DNA from: Aporrectodea caliginosa
Taxonomy: Eukaryota > Annelida > Clitellata > Crassiclitellata > Lumbricidae
Reading direction: 5' to 3'
Assembly (NCBI GenBank): GCA_020284085.1
Contig: JACEVL010000420.1
Location: 1,667,001-1,731,000, forward strand
Length of the DNA: 64,000 nt
Under the pieces are notes generated by a model, which was given only the letters and a program-made list of their open reading frames with translations, was not told the origin of the DNA and searched no databases. Below are positions 11,546-22,200 of this stretch, one piece after another; position 1 is the first letter of the stretch; every line of letters starts with the position of its first letter. The translations under genes and the position numbers were made by a program.

Positions 11546-11850
11546 TGTACTTGTTACTAATTGTACTTGAACTCGAGCACAACTCGAGTACAGTTTGAAG
11601 TTTTTGTCCTCGTACTTTTGCTTGAGGATAAAGTACTTGTACTTTAAACCTAAGTACCTTGTCGTATTTGTACTTGAGGGAGTTGAGACCTAAGTACTGG
11701 GTAGGCCTACTCGTTCTTGTTCTTGAAACCTAAGTACTTGCACTTGAAACCCAAGTACTTGAACTCGTATTTTTACTTGATGTCTAAGTTCCAGAACTTG
11801 TGCTTGAAACCTAAGTACTTGAATCATCTCTAGTTCTGAGGATCGAAAGC
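11546..11850. repeat. Degenerate GTACTTGAAACCTAA minisatellite
   Basis: Imperfect reiterations of ACTTGAAACCTAAGTACTTG and close variants. A 63-codon minus-strand frame over it reads a simple Gln-Val-Leu repeat and is not regarded as a gene. Confidence 0.75.
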
Positions 11851-11929
11851 TTTGGCGACTCTTCACCGAACCGAACAGCATATGCCATTATTTAGTGATG
11901 ATGACCAATGGAAAGACGAGGACTCTGTA

Positions 11930-12045
11930 GGAATAGGAACGAATATGGACTAAACTCAAAACTGTATGCTTTTTGGCCGTGCTGGAGTCGGGAGCGCCTC
12001 TGAGTAGTCCTCTTGAAGGGGCTATATAAATTCATGAATTTAGAA
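11930..12045 (+). mobile_element. LINE 3' UTR fragment
   Basis: Contains GGCCGTGCTGGAGTCGGGAG, CGCCTCTGAGTAGTCCTC and TTGAAGGGGCTATATAAATTC, the 3' terminus seen in the LINE remnants at 7960 and 17000. Confidence 0.8.
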
Positions 12046-12071
12046 TGAATGAATGAAGACACACATGTGAA

Positions 12072-12229
12072 CAGTGGCGGCGCTAGGTGGTTTAGGGGGC
12101 TTAGCCCCCATAACTGCGGCAAAGCCCCCAAAAAAGTGGGAAATCACTGCAAATCACAGGGAGGAGGGGCAAAAAGGGAAGGGCTTGGAGCTTTAGACCC
12201 AAAAACCTGAAATCCTGGCGCCTCCACTG
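12072..12229. mobile_element. Short hAT-like MITE
   Basis: Ends CAGTGGCGGCGCTAGG and CCTGGCGCCTCCACTG form imperfect inverted repeats in the hAT style. The flanks CATGTGAA (12064-12071) and CATATGAA (12230-12237) are an 8-bp target duplication with one mismatch. The interior is G/C-run rich, has no ORF, and is only 158 bp long. Confidence 0.8.
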
Positions 12230-12439
12230 CATATGAACAATACATTACGCTGATTGATAACTCTACTCTACGAAGACCCATGCATAATATTCTGTTGGAT
12301 AAAGCTGAATATGGTACATAGGCCCGCCGCCTACATGAAGGGCAGGGACGGAGCCAGGAAGCAATTTGGGGGTGAGTGAGTTAGTTTTCGGGGTTTTCCA
12401 TTGGGCATGGTCGTATTATCTACATTTTAAGATTTTTTT

Positions 12440-12670
12440 AACAGTGATGCATTTATTTCTGGGCATTGAACCCAGAAAAGCATCCCCTAAATGCGCCCAT
12501 GATGAAGGACTTTAGACCCTCGACGTCTCGGCTGACAATCCACCAAGCTAACCACAGCGTGTCGTGAATAAGCTGGTGCCCTGCGCTTGAGAATTTCGGG
12601 AGTTGGGGGCGGTTTCAACCTAGTCTTTTTAGGAGAGTTACGATTACGATTACGATTACAAAAATGCACA
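12440..12670 (-). repeat. tRNA-like SINE fragment plus inverted-complex relative
   Basis: On the minus strand, a stretch with GTGGTTAGCTTGGTGG (A-box-like) and GAGGGTCTAAAGTCC (weak B-box-like) lies beside the block CACCAGCTTATTCACGAC and an ATTACGATTACGATT run also seen at 1495-1845. No functional tRNA fold is claimed. Confidence 0.4.
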
Positions 12671-13190
12671 CCAAGCTAACCACGAGGTGCTGAATATCAC
12701 AACAAATACACGCATGCATATTATTTACACATACCTATTGACGTTATGATTCCGTAAACGTGAAGTAAGACTCGTATAGTTCGATCGTAAACCTGATTCC
12801 TCAAAATTGAAAGACATTGCAACAGATAGAGTCCATGCGTGTAAGCAAACAGGTGTCCGCTACGAGATGCTAGAGATGAATGTGTATGATCTGTAAGATG
12901 CTCTGCCGCATCAACTGCAGCATCATCAACTGATCGATGGCTCACAGATCGACAACCACCTGCAGCAACCGGAATCAAAACAAGTCGAAGAAGATGCTCA
13001 GGCCTGGCCTATACTACGGGCCTGGTCTGCATCTCCATGCATCATTGGTTGCTGGTCTAAGTAAGTGGCCTACTGTAACAGACTTAGGCCTACAAACGAT
13101 CTATAGGCCTATACGCGGAAGACGTTGTATATATACAATATTATGTCATGCATAGGTCTATTCACCAATGATATATATATTATATATACA
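12671..13190. other. Intergenic, no supported gene
   Basis: Several 60-85 codon frames overlap here without recognisable motifs; the sequence is otherwise unremarkable. Confidence 0.5.
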
Positions 13191-13192
13191 AG

Positions 13193-13348
13193 AGAGAGAC
13201 AGGCAGGCAGACAGACAGACAGACAGACAGGCAGACAGGCAGAGACCGATAGATAGATATATAGAGACAGACAGATAGACAGAGACAGACAGACAGACAG
13301 ACAGATAGTCAGAGACAGAAACACAGAGACAGAGACAGACAGAGAGAC

Positions 13349-13381
<33 letters not shown>

Positions 13382-13418
13382 GACAGACAGACAGAGACAG
13401 AGACAGAGACAGAGACAG

Positions 13419-13451
<33 letters not shown>

Positions 13452-13575
13452 GAGTCAGACAGACAGACAGACAGAGACAGACAGAGACAGAGACAGACAG
13501 ACAGGGGAGAGAGGAGAGGAGAGACAGACAGACAGAGAAACAAGAGACAAACAGACAGAGAGTCTCTGTCAGAGA
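13193..13575 (+). repeat. (ACAG)n/(AG)n low-complexity tract
   Basis: About 380 bp of ACAG, GACAGA and AGAG units. The minus-strand frames of up to 148 codons are Leu/Ser/Val/Cys repeats translated from it and are rejected as genes. Confidence 0.92.
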
Positions 13576-14035
13576 GAACGTAGGCCTAATATGAATGTAT
13601 GGAATGCTATATAATATTATGTAGGCTTTGAGGGTCATCAAGAGCAGAAGCAAATCAATTAGCAACAGGTTGCGGATGCCAGACGCCGCGATCCGTGACG
13701 ACAGTCCCAACTGTAAAGTAGGCCTATTGTTGTTCTGCCTAAGAGGCCTAAGCATGCATAGGCCTTTCGATCGTTACGAGGATGAATTCGTGATCAGATA
13801 TACCTTCTCCATCGATCTAGGTTTTACGCTGAAGATGCAAATATGTACACAACGTTTTCTGCACGCACACGCGCACGCACGCACGCCCACACACACACAA
13901 ACATAAATTATAGAACATAAATTTTGTGTATGTCTATCTATCAATGCCACTGCTCTCTAAGATGGTTGACTTATGTAATAGTATAGACTATAGCCTACTA
14001 TAATAATTATAGCATTGTCTATACTATAGGTCTAT

Positions 14036-14098
14036 GGGATTGACTCACGCTCATTAGGCCTATGCCTATAATAGGCACAATGAGCGTGAGTCAATCCC
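14036..14098. repeat. Perfect 20-bp inverted repeat
   Basis: GGGATTGACTCACGCTCATT at 14036-14055 is repeated as its exact reverse complement at 14079-14098 across a 23-bp spacer that itself contains AGGCCTAT and ATAGGC. It could form a stem-loop of about 63 nt. Confidence 0.9.
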
Positions 14099-14353
14099 CT
14101 AGGCCTACAATTAGGCCTATACCGCTGTATTGGCTTATATCCTTAATCTCTTTCACGCCGATCCCAGTCGATAGGTCGAGCCCTACTGTAACAGTAACAC
14201 CAGCTAAGGTCACCGTCTGATTGTCTACATGCCGACCGTTTGATCTCCACCTAAAATGGAAACACGCGATATTTATCCTGTTTTGGTTTTGACTGAGCGT
14301 CTGTGAATGAAACCTCATCAGCAAGGAATGCTTGAATCCTTATGCATGGGCCC

Positions 14354-14416
14354 ACATAAGTAAGTAAGTAAGTAAGCAAGCAAGTAAGTAAGCAAGTAAG
14401 TAAGCAAGTAAGTAAG
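14354..14416 (+). repeat. (AAGT)n microsatellite
   Basis: AAGT and AAGC tetranucleotide units. Confidence 0.9.
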
Positions 14417-14582
14417 TATAAGTAGCCTAATAGGCCTATATTCTTTATTGTACCAGCTGCAATCCGCATTCCGGTATATAGACATCATATATAGGCCTAA
14501 TAAACAATCAATGGTCAATATAATTTAGGCCTAAAGCATTCTAACTATAAAAGTTTGTTCGTGTTGTGGCAGTGTGATTCTC

Positions 14583-15088
14583 CTTACAGATTTTGTTTTA
14601 GTTATAGTTACAGTTATAGTTAATGGTTTTTTATTTTAGTTATAGTTATAGTTAGTATTATTTTTAGTTATAGTTATAGTTATAGTTAATGGATTTTTAT
14701 TTTAGTTAATTTCAGTTACTATAGTTACAATAATATAAGGCTATAAGCAAAATTGTGCGTATTAACACGCTGTTTCACAATTTGCTCAGAGCTTTGAAAG
14801 CCTTTGAAGCATGGGTGCATTCAGCTTCATGAATACACGAGTTTCCAAAGTAACTGACCAATTGCATAATCAAAATATCGTTCATATTTATGTCGAATCG
14901 TCCATATATTGCACTTCCTATTTTTATTTTTTGTACACGAAAATAAAGATGAATTTTCGTTATTGTTATTTTCGTTATAGTTATAGTTATAGTTAATGAT
15001 ATTTTAGTTATAGTTATAGTTATCGTTAACGAAATCATTTTTTTTCGTTAACGAACATTTTCGTTATCTGATCGTTAATAGAATCTGA
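14583..15088 (+). mobile_element. Non-autonomous element with TAGTTATAG repeats, copy 2
   Basis: Runs of TAGTTATAGTTATAGTTAATG at both ends and a terminal CGTTAACGAAATCATTTTTTTTCGTTAACGAACATTTTCG block match copy 1 at 10630-11250. TTCGTTAACGAA is a perfect palindrome. Confidence 0.6.
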
Positions 15089-15394
15089 CCGTTGTGATCA
15101 GCTAGCCTAAAACAGGTCATGTGACGGGATCGACGGGAATAGGCTAACGGCTTTTTTGGAGGGAGAAACCTATGGAGGACATAGCAGTGTTTGTCTAATT
15201 TATTGTACACTAGCTGTTACCAGTATTTTCCGGCGTAAATTTCGCATTTATCAGGTCCATGTTTAAAAAAGCAGTAGGCCTAAGTAATTACGCACATTTG
15301 ACAGGCGAGGCCGAAAATGCAACTAATACATGTCTAAATCATTCGCGAGATGGCGCATTAAAACAATAATGAGATGTAATACAACGATGGGCAC

Positions 15395-15505
15395 CTTGCA
15401 TAGCTGTCGTAAACAGTTAAATTCGACTCCTGTAATCAACTAGTGATAAACTCCGTTCCAGGCTTTGTAATCATCTTGCATTGTGTCAGATTGAAATTAA
15501 ACGAA
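15395..15505 (+). mobile_element. SINE family S1 fragment
   Basis: CACCTTGCATAGCTGTC, AACAGTTAAATTCGACTC, TGTAAT and TTGAAATTAAACGAAGCTTA match the 3' half of S1 at 4246-4460. Confidence 0.65.
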
Positions 15506-15580
15506 GCTTATTTCCAACAGTCTCTGAACTTGCCAATATAGTTGATGCGAAACTCCTTTTCTCCATGTTCCGGATAACTA

Positions 15581-17686
15581 GGGTGGAGTGAAAGTTATAG
15601 GAAAATATTTTTTTCGAGAATCTTCGATTGGCTAAAATTGCAAACCTTGTGTATGGATACTAGTAGTGCAAGCGTAAAATATCTTGCTTCTAGTATTATG
15701 TTTTGAGGTGCCCCAACTGTAAAAACCAATTTCATTATAACCGAAAAATTGAGATCTTTCGTAATGTTTTAAATTGTCTAATTTGCATACTATAAATGCT
15801 GTAACCTCACTGACATGAACGGAATAAACTATGCAAAATTACTTTCGCATCAACACTAAATAATGCAAATTCTTAGACTGATATTGGTTTGATTAGAATT
15901 ATTTGTTGAAAATTGTTTCTGTTAAGTTTCCTCGAATCACTCTTCAAACGTATGCTATTTGCTCGAAAATCAGATTTTGAAGCAAACGTCTTAATAAAGC
16001 TTCTTGATTCTAGTACTATGGCCCGTATTTAAATCCATCACTTTGATCTTCATTTTACACACACGGTCACGCAGATACAGCTACAAGTCTGATACATCTT
16101 TAACTTGCATGGTTAAGACAAGGAGACTTTGGAAATTCAATAATGGTTTCGTTTCATTCGCATTCTTTGTTCTTGACAAGTTCCTGAATTTGTTCGTATG
16201 ACAGCAGCCTTTTACGAGGAGGTTCACAAGTTCCAGACATCTGCTGGTTTCTTTCCAACTTATTAAGTCAACGTAGCCTAATCTGTAGCAGCAAAGTTGG
16301 CACATTGTCTGACTAGTGGATGAACCTTGTCGCCCGGATGCCAGTTCTCTTATATAACTTCTGTCATCGGTTAATATTGCAAGCAAAGGATTCTCCGATC
16401 ATTCTCAGTATGTCCAAAATTCCTTTGTACTACTGGATCAACAATATCCAGGATACATTTGGACAAGTATCTTGATGATGCAATCATTCGACGACGATGA
16501 CGATGGCGATAACCTTCTGTGATGGTTTTGCAGACTCAGGATGGACAAACGCAGAATTCTGTTAGCAGTTGTAAGCCATCAGGAATGAACTACTGGACCT
16601 GGTTTTCGATTAGCAACTTCATCAGGGCATTTCCAAGCAGCTTTACATCACCGTTCTTCAACAGCATGCGCCACCATTATTCTACTATATAAGCTACTGC
16701 TGGATCCTTTCATCAGATTAAATATTCATTCATTCATTCATTTTAAAGACTTAGCGCCCATCCAAGAAACCTACTCAGGGGCTCTAGCCAGCCTCTTAGC
16801 CAAGGTGCTGCTTTATTGTTTCCTCGTGTTTGTTATAATCACGAACGAAAACGGAGAACGTCATCATGTCAGCACTTGTCGGAAGCACCATTTGAGACTA
16901 TTCTGAAGGAAAGCCAAATACTGGACAACAATTGACTAGTTTGTCTTGTTTTCGGCTTGTCTTTGTTGTTGCCATTCTTGCAGTCGACCTTTTATTCATT
17001 TATTCATTTCAGAGATTTATATAGCATCCCTTCATGACTACTACTCAGAAGTATCTCCCGACCCCAGCACGGCTAAAAAGACAGTTTTGAGGTTAGAATA
17101 CAACGTATCAGGACTGACTCCGGAGAACAAACGCAGCACCAAGAGGAGCCCGTTCCAGACCGATGGGCCATCGAGTGAGAAGGTGCGGTTCTGCCCGTTA
17201 GATGTACTGGCAAAAGAGACAAGATCCCACTCAGCTCAGTTGAGCGGAGGCAGCAAACGGCCAAACACACTCAGGGTTGGGCAGCAGAGCTCGCGAAGGA
17301 AGACAGAGGCAAGGCCCAGCAAGCACCGCCATACCAAAGCAGCGATCCTGTACGTAATTCGTTGCCGGAGGGGGAGCCAGTGCAGCACGTCCAGCATATA
17401 GCCAGAGACGTTACCGAATCTAGGGATGCGTTTCAGTCTTCAATGTACTAACAAAAAACATAGCCATAATAAAATAACATTTGTGAAAACAGAAATTAGT
17501 AAGTTTAACTAAATTCAAGACGTCTATCGAAAATTTAGGCATTTCTGGTTTTTTGGGTGGCCTTGGGGCACCTCAAGAAGTGCATCAAATTCAATATTAT
17601 TTTACCCCCAGGCTACTGTGCACAGTACACAACTTTTGCACACCCAGCCGATTCTAAAATGTTAACTTCATTTTTTCACTCCACCC
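15581..17686. mobile_element. 2.1-kb DNA element with long imperfect inverted repeats
   Basis: The left end GGGTGGAGTGAAA (15581) and right end TTTCACTCCACCC (to 17686) are inverted, each flanked by TA. Inverted similarity continues inward for roughly 130 bp, with GAGGTGCCCCAA at 15705-15716 and its complement at 17563-17574. The interior carries no intact transposase that I can recognise and is itself hit by a LINE 3' fragment (16990-17400). The TA target duplication would suit a Tc1/mariner-type or related element, but the superfamily is not established. Confidence 0.6.
16990..17400 (-). mobile_element. LINE 3' end (CR1/L2-like)
   Basis: The minus strand reads LDVLHWLPLRQRITYRIAAL near 17390-17330, the conserved C-terminal LHWLP block of CR1/L2-group reverse transcriptases. 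A GPSVWNGL block lies further on, then GCCGTGCTGGGGTCGGGAG and GCTATATAAATCTC. It is broken by stops and frameshifts, and sits inside the 15581-17686 element. Confidence 0.8.
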
Positions 17687-17796
17687 TATTACACACCCCA
17701 AGCATGTAGGCTACTTCACCAACTCCTTCCTCCACTCCGACCCCTCTCCTCTCACCCGGTCGTTGCTCTCACCAGTTAAGACCTAGAGCACACAAC

Positions 17797-17962
17797 CATA
17801 CTCTCCCACCCAAGGACAACAGTACTCTCAATTTATTCCCAGATCATTATATAAAAATATTTACTAGTTTATTCTAAGACTTTCTAATTAACTTTAATTA
17901 TCCATTATCACTCATGTTAGCATTTCTGCATATTTCTATCAGATTGTCAGTTTTTCTCAATA
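17797..17962 (+). repeat. Dispersed repeat R1
   Basis: Plus-strand copy of 7632-7795, ending in an ATT tail (about 17970-17998). Confidence 0.75.
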
Positions 17963-18478
17963 AACGAATATATATTTATTATTATTATTATTATTATTAA
18001 ACGATGCTGCTGTATCTTGCATTGTGGTCTTACTTACTGACGCCATTTGTCAGAAACACAATGATGAGCAGTTTTCCTTTGATGATAATAATATAAACAA
18101 CCGGGTTTTGCGGCCTCAGCAGCAGCAGCCATGATGGTGGGTGTGAAGCAGGGTGTCTGGCCACATGCGGTTTTAATAACTATAAAATAACGCTTCAAGG
18201 TTTCTTTAACGGATCATTGTGAGCTAAATGTGCTGAATTTTCCGTTCGTTTTAAAGAACAGTGCAGAGTTTTACGCGTCACGTGTTTACGGTCTTTATTG
18301 AAAACTCGTACTTACTTTCTGGTGACGTCTGGCCGGATCCGTATTTGAAAGAACGATTTCTAAGTGATTAATGATTACTAATTTATGACGATTAATCAGT
18401 TATTAATCAGTTATTAATGATTACTAATTAACGAGTTTTCAACCGGATCGGACTACTCTCTCGGATAACCCTTCTGAC

Positions 18479-18530
18479 TAGGAGCGCCTCTGAGTAGTGT
18501 GCGCTTGGCTTGAAGAGGCGCTATATGGAA
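18479..18530 (+). mobile_element. LINE 3' terminus fragment
   Basis: AGGAGCGCCTCTGAGTAGT followed by CTTGAAGAGGCGCTATATGG matches the LINE 3' end at 11970-12040. Confidence 0.7.
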
Positions 18531-18599
18531 ATTACGATTGCGAATGACTTGTGAATGTATAATGGACAAGCCATAAACTGATGGCACGTTAAAGCCAAG

Positions 18600-19025
18600 A
18601 CGCTATAAACATCAAAGTCAGTGGGTTGAGAGAGGGAGACAGTCTGTGGTGGATTAGCAGTCCGAAAGCGACAAACTCTGGCCAACCACAATATTTAAAA
18701 TCAGTTCTTATTCCCCAGACTTATCGTTATTCGATGAGGTCATCTGTTCATCTTTGTCTGGTCATACCTAAATCAAGAACTGTTCTTGGTGAACGAGCTT
18801 TTTCAGTTGCTGGACCTACTCTTTGGAACTCTCTTCCTGTGTCTGTGCGCTGTGCTCAGTCGCTTGGGTCATTTCCTTCTCAGCTGAAAACTTGCCTCTT
18901 TCAAATTGTTTATAGGCTGCCCCACTGTCTCTTATGGACTGATATTCTGGATGTTGACCTGATTACAGCTTGGTTTTGGTGTGCCATTGGTTGATGCGCT
19001 GTGTGCATTAGACACGGGCGCAAGT
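18600..19025 (+). mobile_element. LINE ORF2 C-terminal fragment (second LINE family)
   Basis: The open frame at 18626-18994 contains TVLGERAFSVAGPTLWNSLP followed by a serine/leucine-rich stretch and a Leu-Lys-Thr-Cys-Leu-Phe end. This is the usual last segment of an L2/CR1-group reverse transcriptase ORF. A relative lies on the minus strand at 60640-60930 and shares the downstream TTGGTTTTGGTGTGC and ATGTTGACCT blocks. It is 5'-truncated and non-functional, and ends about 220 bp before the sorting nexin's first coding exon. Confidence 0.8.
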
Positions 19026-19248
19026 TGATAATTACATTACATACATACATGAATACTTATGTACATAGATGAGATGCATACATTTCAGCTGCAAACCCCA
19101 GTCACCATAGGACACATATGAGTTATTTCTGTCGGCCATAATTCGTTTGAAGTATTCCTATTGTTATTCGTTTGAAGTATTCCTACTTATGTTACTTTAC
19201 TTTGTAGCTGTAGTTATCTGTACATGAGAGTTTTTGTTATAGGACCAC

Positions 19249-22200
19249 ATGGAGGACAGCCAAGAGTCTTCATCTAGTGTTCAGAGCAAGGTATGTCATG
19301 CAATGATTGATTTGAGAGCCTACATTTTCAATTTAAGTTTTCACTCTTGTGTTGCATTGATACCATTTTATGAAGGTTTCACATCGTTGTACAGTAACGT
19401 AAAGTAACAGTGTAAATATCGTGCACCTTTATAAACTAATCTAATGTGAATTGTGAGTATTCTGTGAACTGGAGATGTCTTTTCATTGCCGTGCCAATTA
19501 TAGCTGTGGTCGCCATGCCAACGGTGGTCATGGTGACCACACCAACCATATTATCATTATTATTATTCTTTCTGCATTTATTGAGCACCAATGTCTATCG
19601 ACTAAGCATCAATCGATGGCGCTGAGCGATTGAGTGAAGGGCTTTCTCAAGGAACCTAAACAGTAACTGCATTAGGTGATTCTCGTACCCTCCAGTGTTT
19701 CCGTTAGAGTCCAAAAAGAGGACGTATTTATGTCTTGACCTGGAATTTTTTAGACGTAGCTCATTGCTTTCGGCTATCACACACAGGCCGGCCATTTGGG
19801 CTTTAACGGAAAAGTGCTTTCAAGTGCTCTGACCAATCATCTGCCATGCCCTACATGGGGTAGCTGCCACAGGTGATCACGGCCACCATGCCAACCATAG
19901 TCGTGGCAACCATGCCAACCATTGTCATGGCCACTACACCAACCTTAGTCGTGACCACCATGCAAACTAGTCATGGCCACCATGCCAGCCATTGTTCCAC
20001 CATGTTAGTTTTGGATTGTAGGGTGGACCGTCGGATGAGGTCGTCGACCTCAGTGGTGATCAGGTCCTCATGATCGACATTTCCGATGCTTTGAGCGAAC
20101 GGGACAAGGTCAAGTTCACTGTACACACAAAGGTATGATCTTAGAAATTCTTTACTTCATCGTCTAAAATTTACTAGCGTAATGATTTCCATGTATTTCA
20201 ATGTGCAGAATACCAAATTGGCCTTAGGTGTAGGTTTTGCCGGAAGGTTGTTTTCCCTGTCTATCTAAGAAATATACAATTGAGTAAATGAATGAAGCTA
20301 TATAATATAGAATGCGTAACGTAAAACTCGACTGAAATGAACTTGTGTGTAGACTTGATTTTGATTATTGGTATCGAAAAGAATTTCAGTTTTCAGTTGA
20401 CTTAGAAAATCTTGTTAACTGAGTACAGTGATGAAGAGTCTTGATTTTAATAATATTTTACTTATTTATATTTAGTTTAAGTAATTTAAGTATTTCATTT
20501 GTAAATTAGCAAGCAAATGAGCAAGTCAGCTGCTGGGTGAATGAGTTAGTGATTGTATTAGCAAATTAATTAGCAAGGTAGTGAGTGAGTTAACGAGTGA
20601 GTTAGTGACTGACTGATTAAGTGTGTAAGTTATTAAAGTCAGTTAGCTTTATTAGGATGAGTAAGTAAGTCATAATTATTAGCATAAACGTAGAAATTCC
20701 TGTGAGCTCCATCCAGTTAGTGTCAGTGCCTGGTTATACTTTGCAATACATTTATTGCATCTCTTGGATGTACTGCATATTGCAAATGCCTAATTTTTTC
20801 TGTAGACGTCATTGTCAGAGTTTCGTCAGCCGGAGTTTTCAGTTGTTCGGCAGCACGAAGAATTTATGTGGCTTCACGATCGCTTCGAAGAGAATGAAGC
20901 AAATTTTGGAATTATTGTGAGCAGTTTCAGTTTTTCATTCTTCTAACTGAGACATGGTAGTTTCAAGGTTCTTGCTATTGAACTGTTGAATTAAAGATAA
21001 ATGATTTTGCGATAAAATACTGATGTTCTTGCTTTGGAAGACTAACATTTTAACAACAAGCTGCATTGGTTGCCCAGTCAGTTTTAGTGAAGGTTTGTAA
21101 TTAAAGTGTTAAGACAAGAGGACACAGCTATTCCTTTGGAGTGCGTGCACTTTGAAATTAGACGTTTGCTTAAGTTTTTCTGAAAATTTAAACCAAAACA
21201 AGGATTCATAATAGACATCTTGATGTACTGGATTGATTATAATTTTTTTAAATGTAACACAACAGTGATTGGACAGTTTTTGCGAGGATGTGGACTTCTA
21301 AAGTATTAGTATGCTCTCATTTCTAAAAGGAACAAGATGAAAGAAAACTGGTGGAGCTTTACTGTTGATCAGTTGTTTATATTATAAATCTTTAATTAGA
21401 TTTTGACTATTATGTGTGAATTGACCTGAGGCCATTTTTCCAGATCCCTCCTGCCCCACCGCGACCTGACTTTGATGCATCTCGTGAGAAACTGCAGAAA
21501 CTCGGTGAGGGTGAGAACACGATGACGAAAGAGGAGTTCCAGAAGATGAAACAGGAACTTGAATCGTAGGATACCGTACAGTGTTTTGTAGTTTTATCAT
21601 CCTTAATCCTCATTTGTCTCCTTTACAGGATCTGTAGTTCAGTTGTGTACTTTGGTTACCATATTTCATATACTTTGTTGTACAATAGAGGGTAATCTGG
21701 TTGTATCCCTATCGCGTACTTCCACTGGGCAACCTGGAAGCTTTGCATTAGTCGGCCCCAATCTGCAAGCTTGTCGGAAGTTACTTTCAGAAAATAGTTT
21801 ATGGAAAACGTTCTATGTTTCCCACAAAATAATTTAATTACAATCAAAAGCAAATATATTTTCAAAATTTTCTCTTAATAAATTTTAACTTGATCTCTGT
21901 TGAAATGGCTGTTTTATCTGTGTTTATCTTGTATTGAATTGTATTTTTAAATTTATCTTGTGTCAAATGCTTGATATTTTGTCACTTGTTTTTCGTTTGC
22001 CTAGCCGTAAAGATGACTGATCATGAAGGGTGTAGCTTTACTTAGGAGGGAATGTACCGGTAATGTGTTTAATGTGTTGGACATAACCCAGATGAATCTA
22101 TAACAATTAAATTTTGATTTAGAGAATATTTGGCATCGTTTAAGAAGACGGTGGCGATGCACGAAGTCTTTCTGCAAAGGTTAGCCGCTCATCCTGTGCT

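Noticed and set aside
13109..13755. Minus-strand 144- and 148-codon Leu/Ser/Val/Cys-rich frames
   Set aside because: They come from the ACAG/AG low-complexity tract, with no signal, domain or splice evidence.
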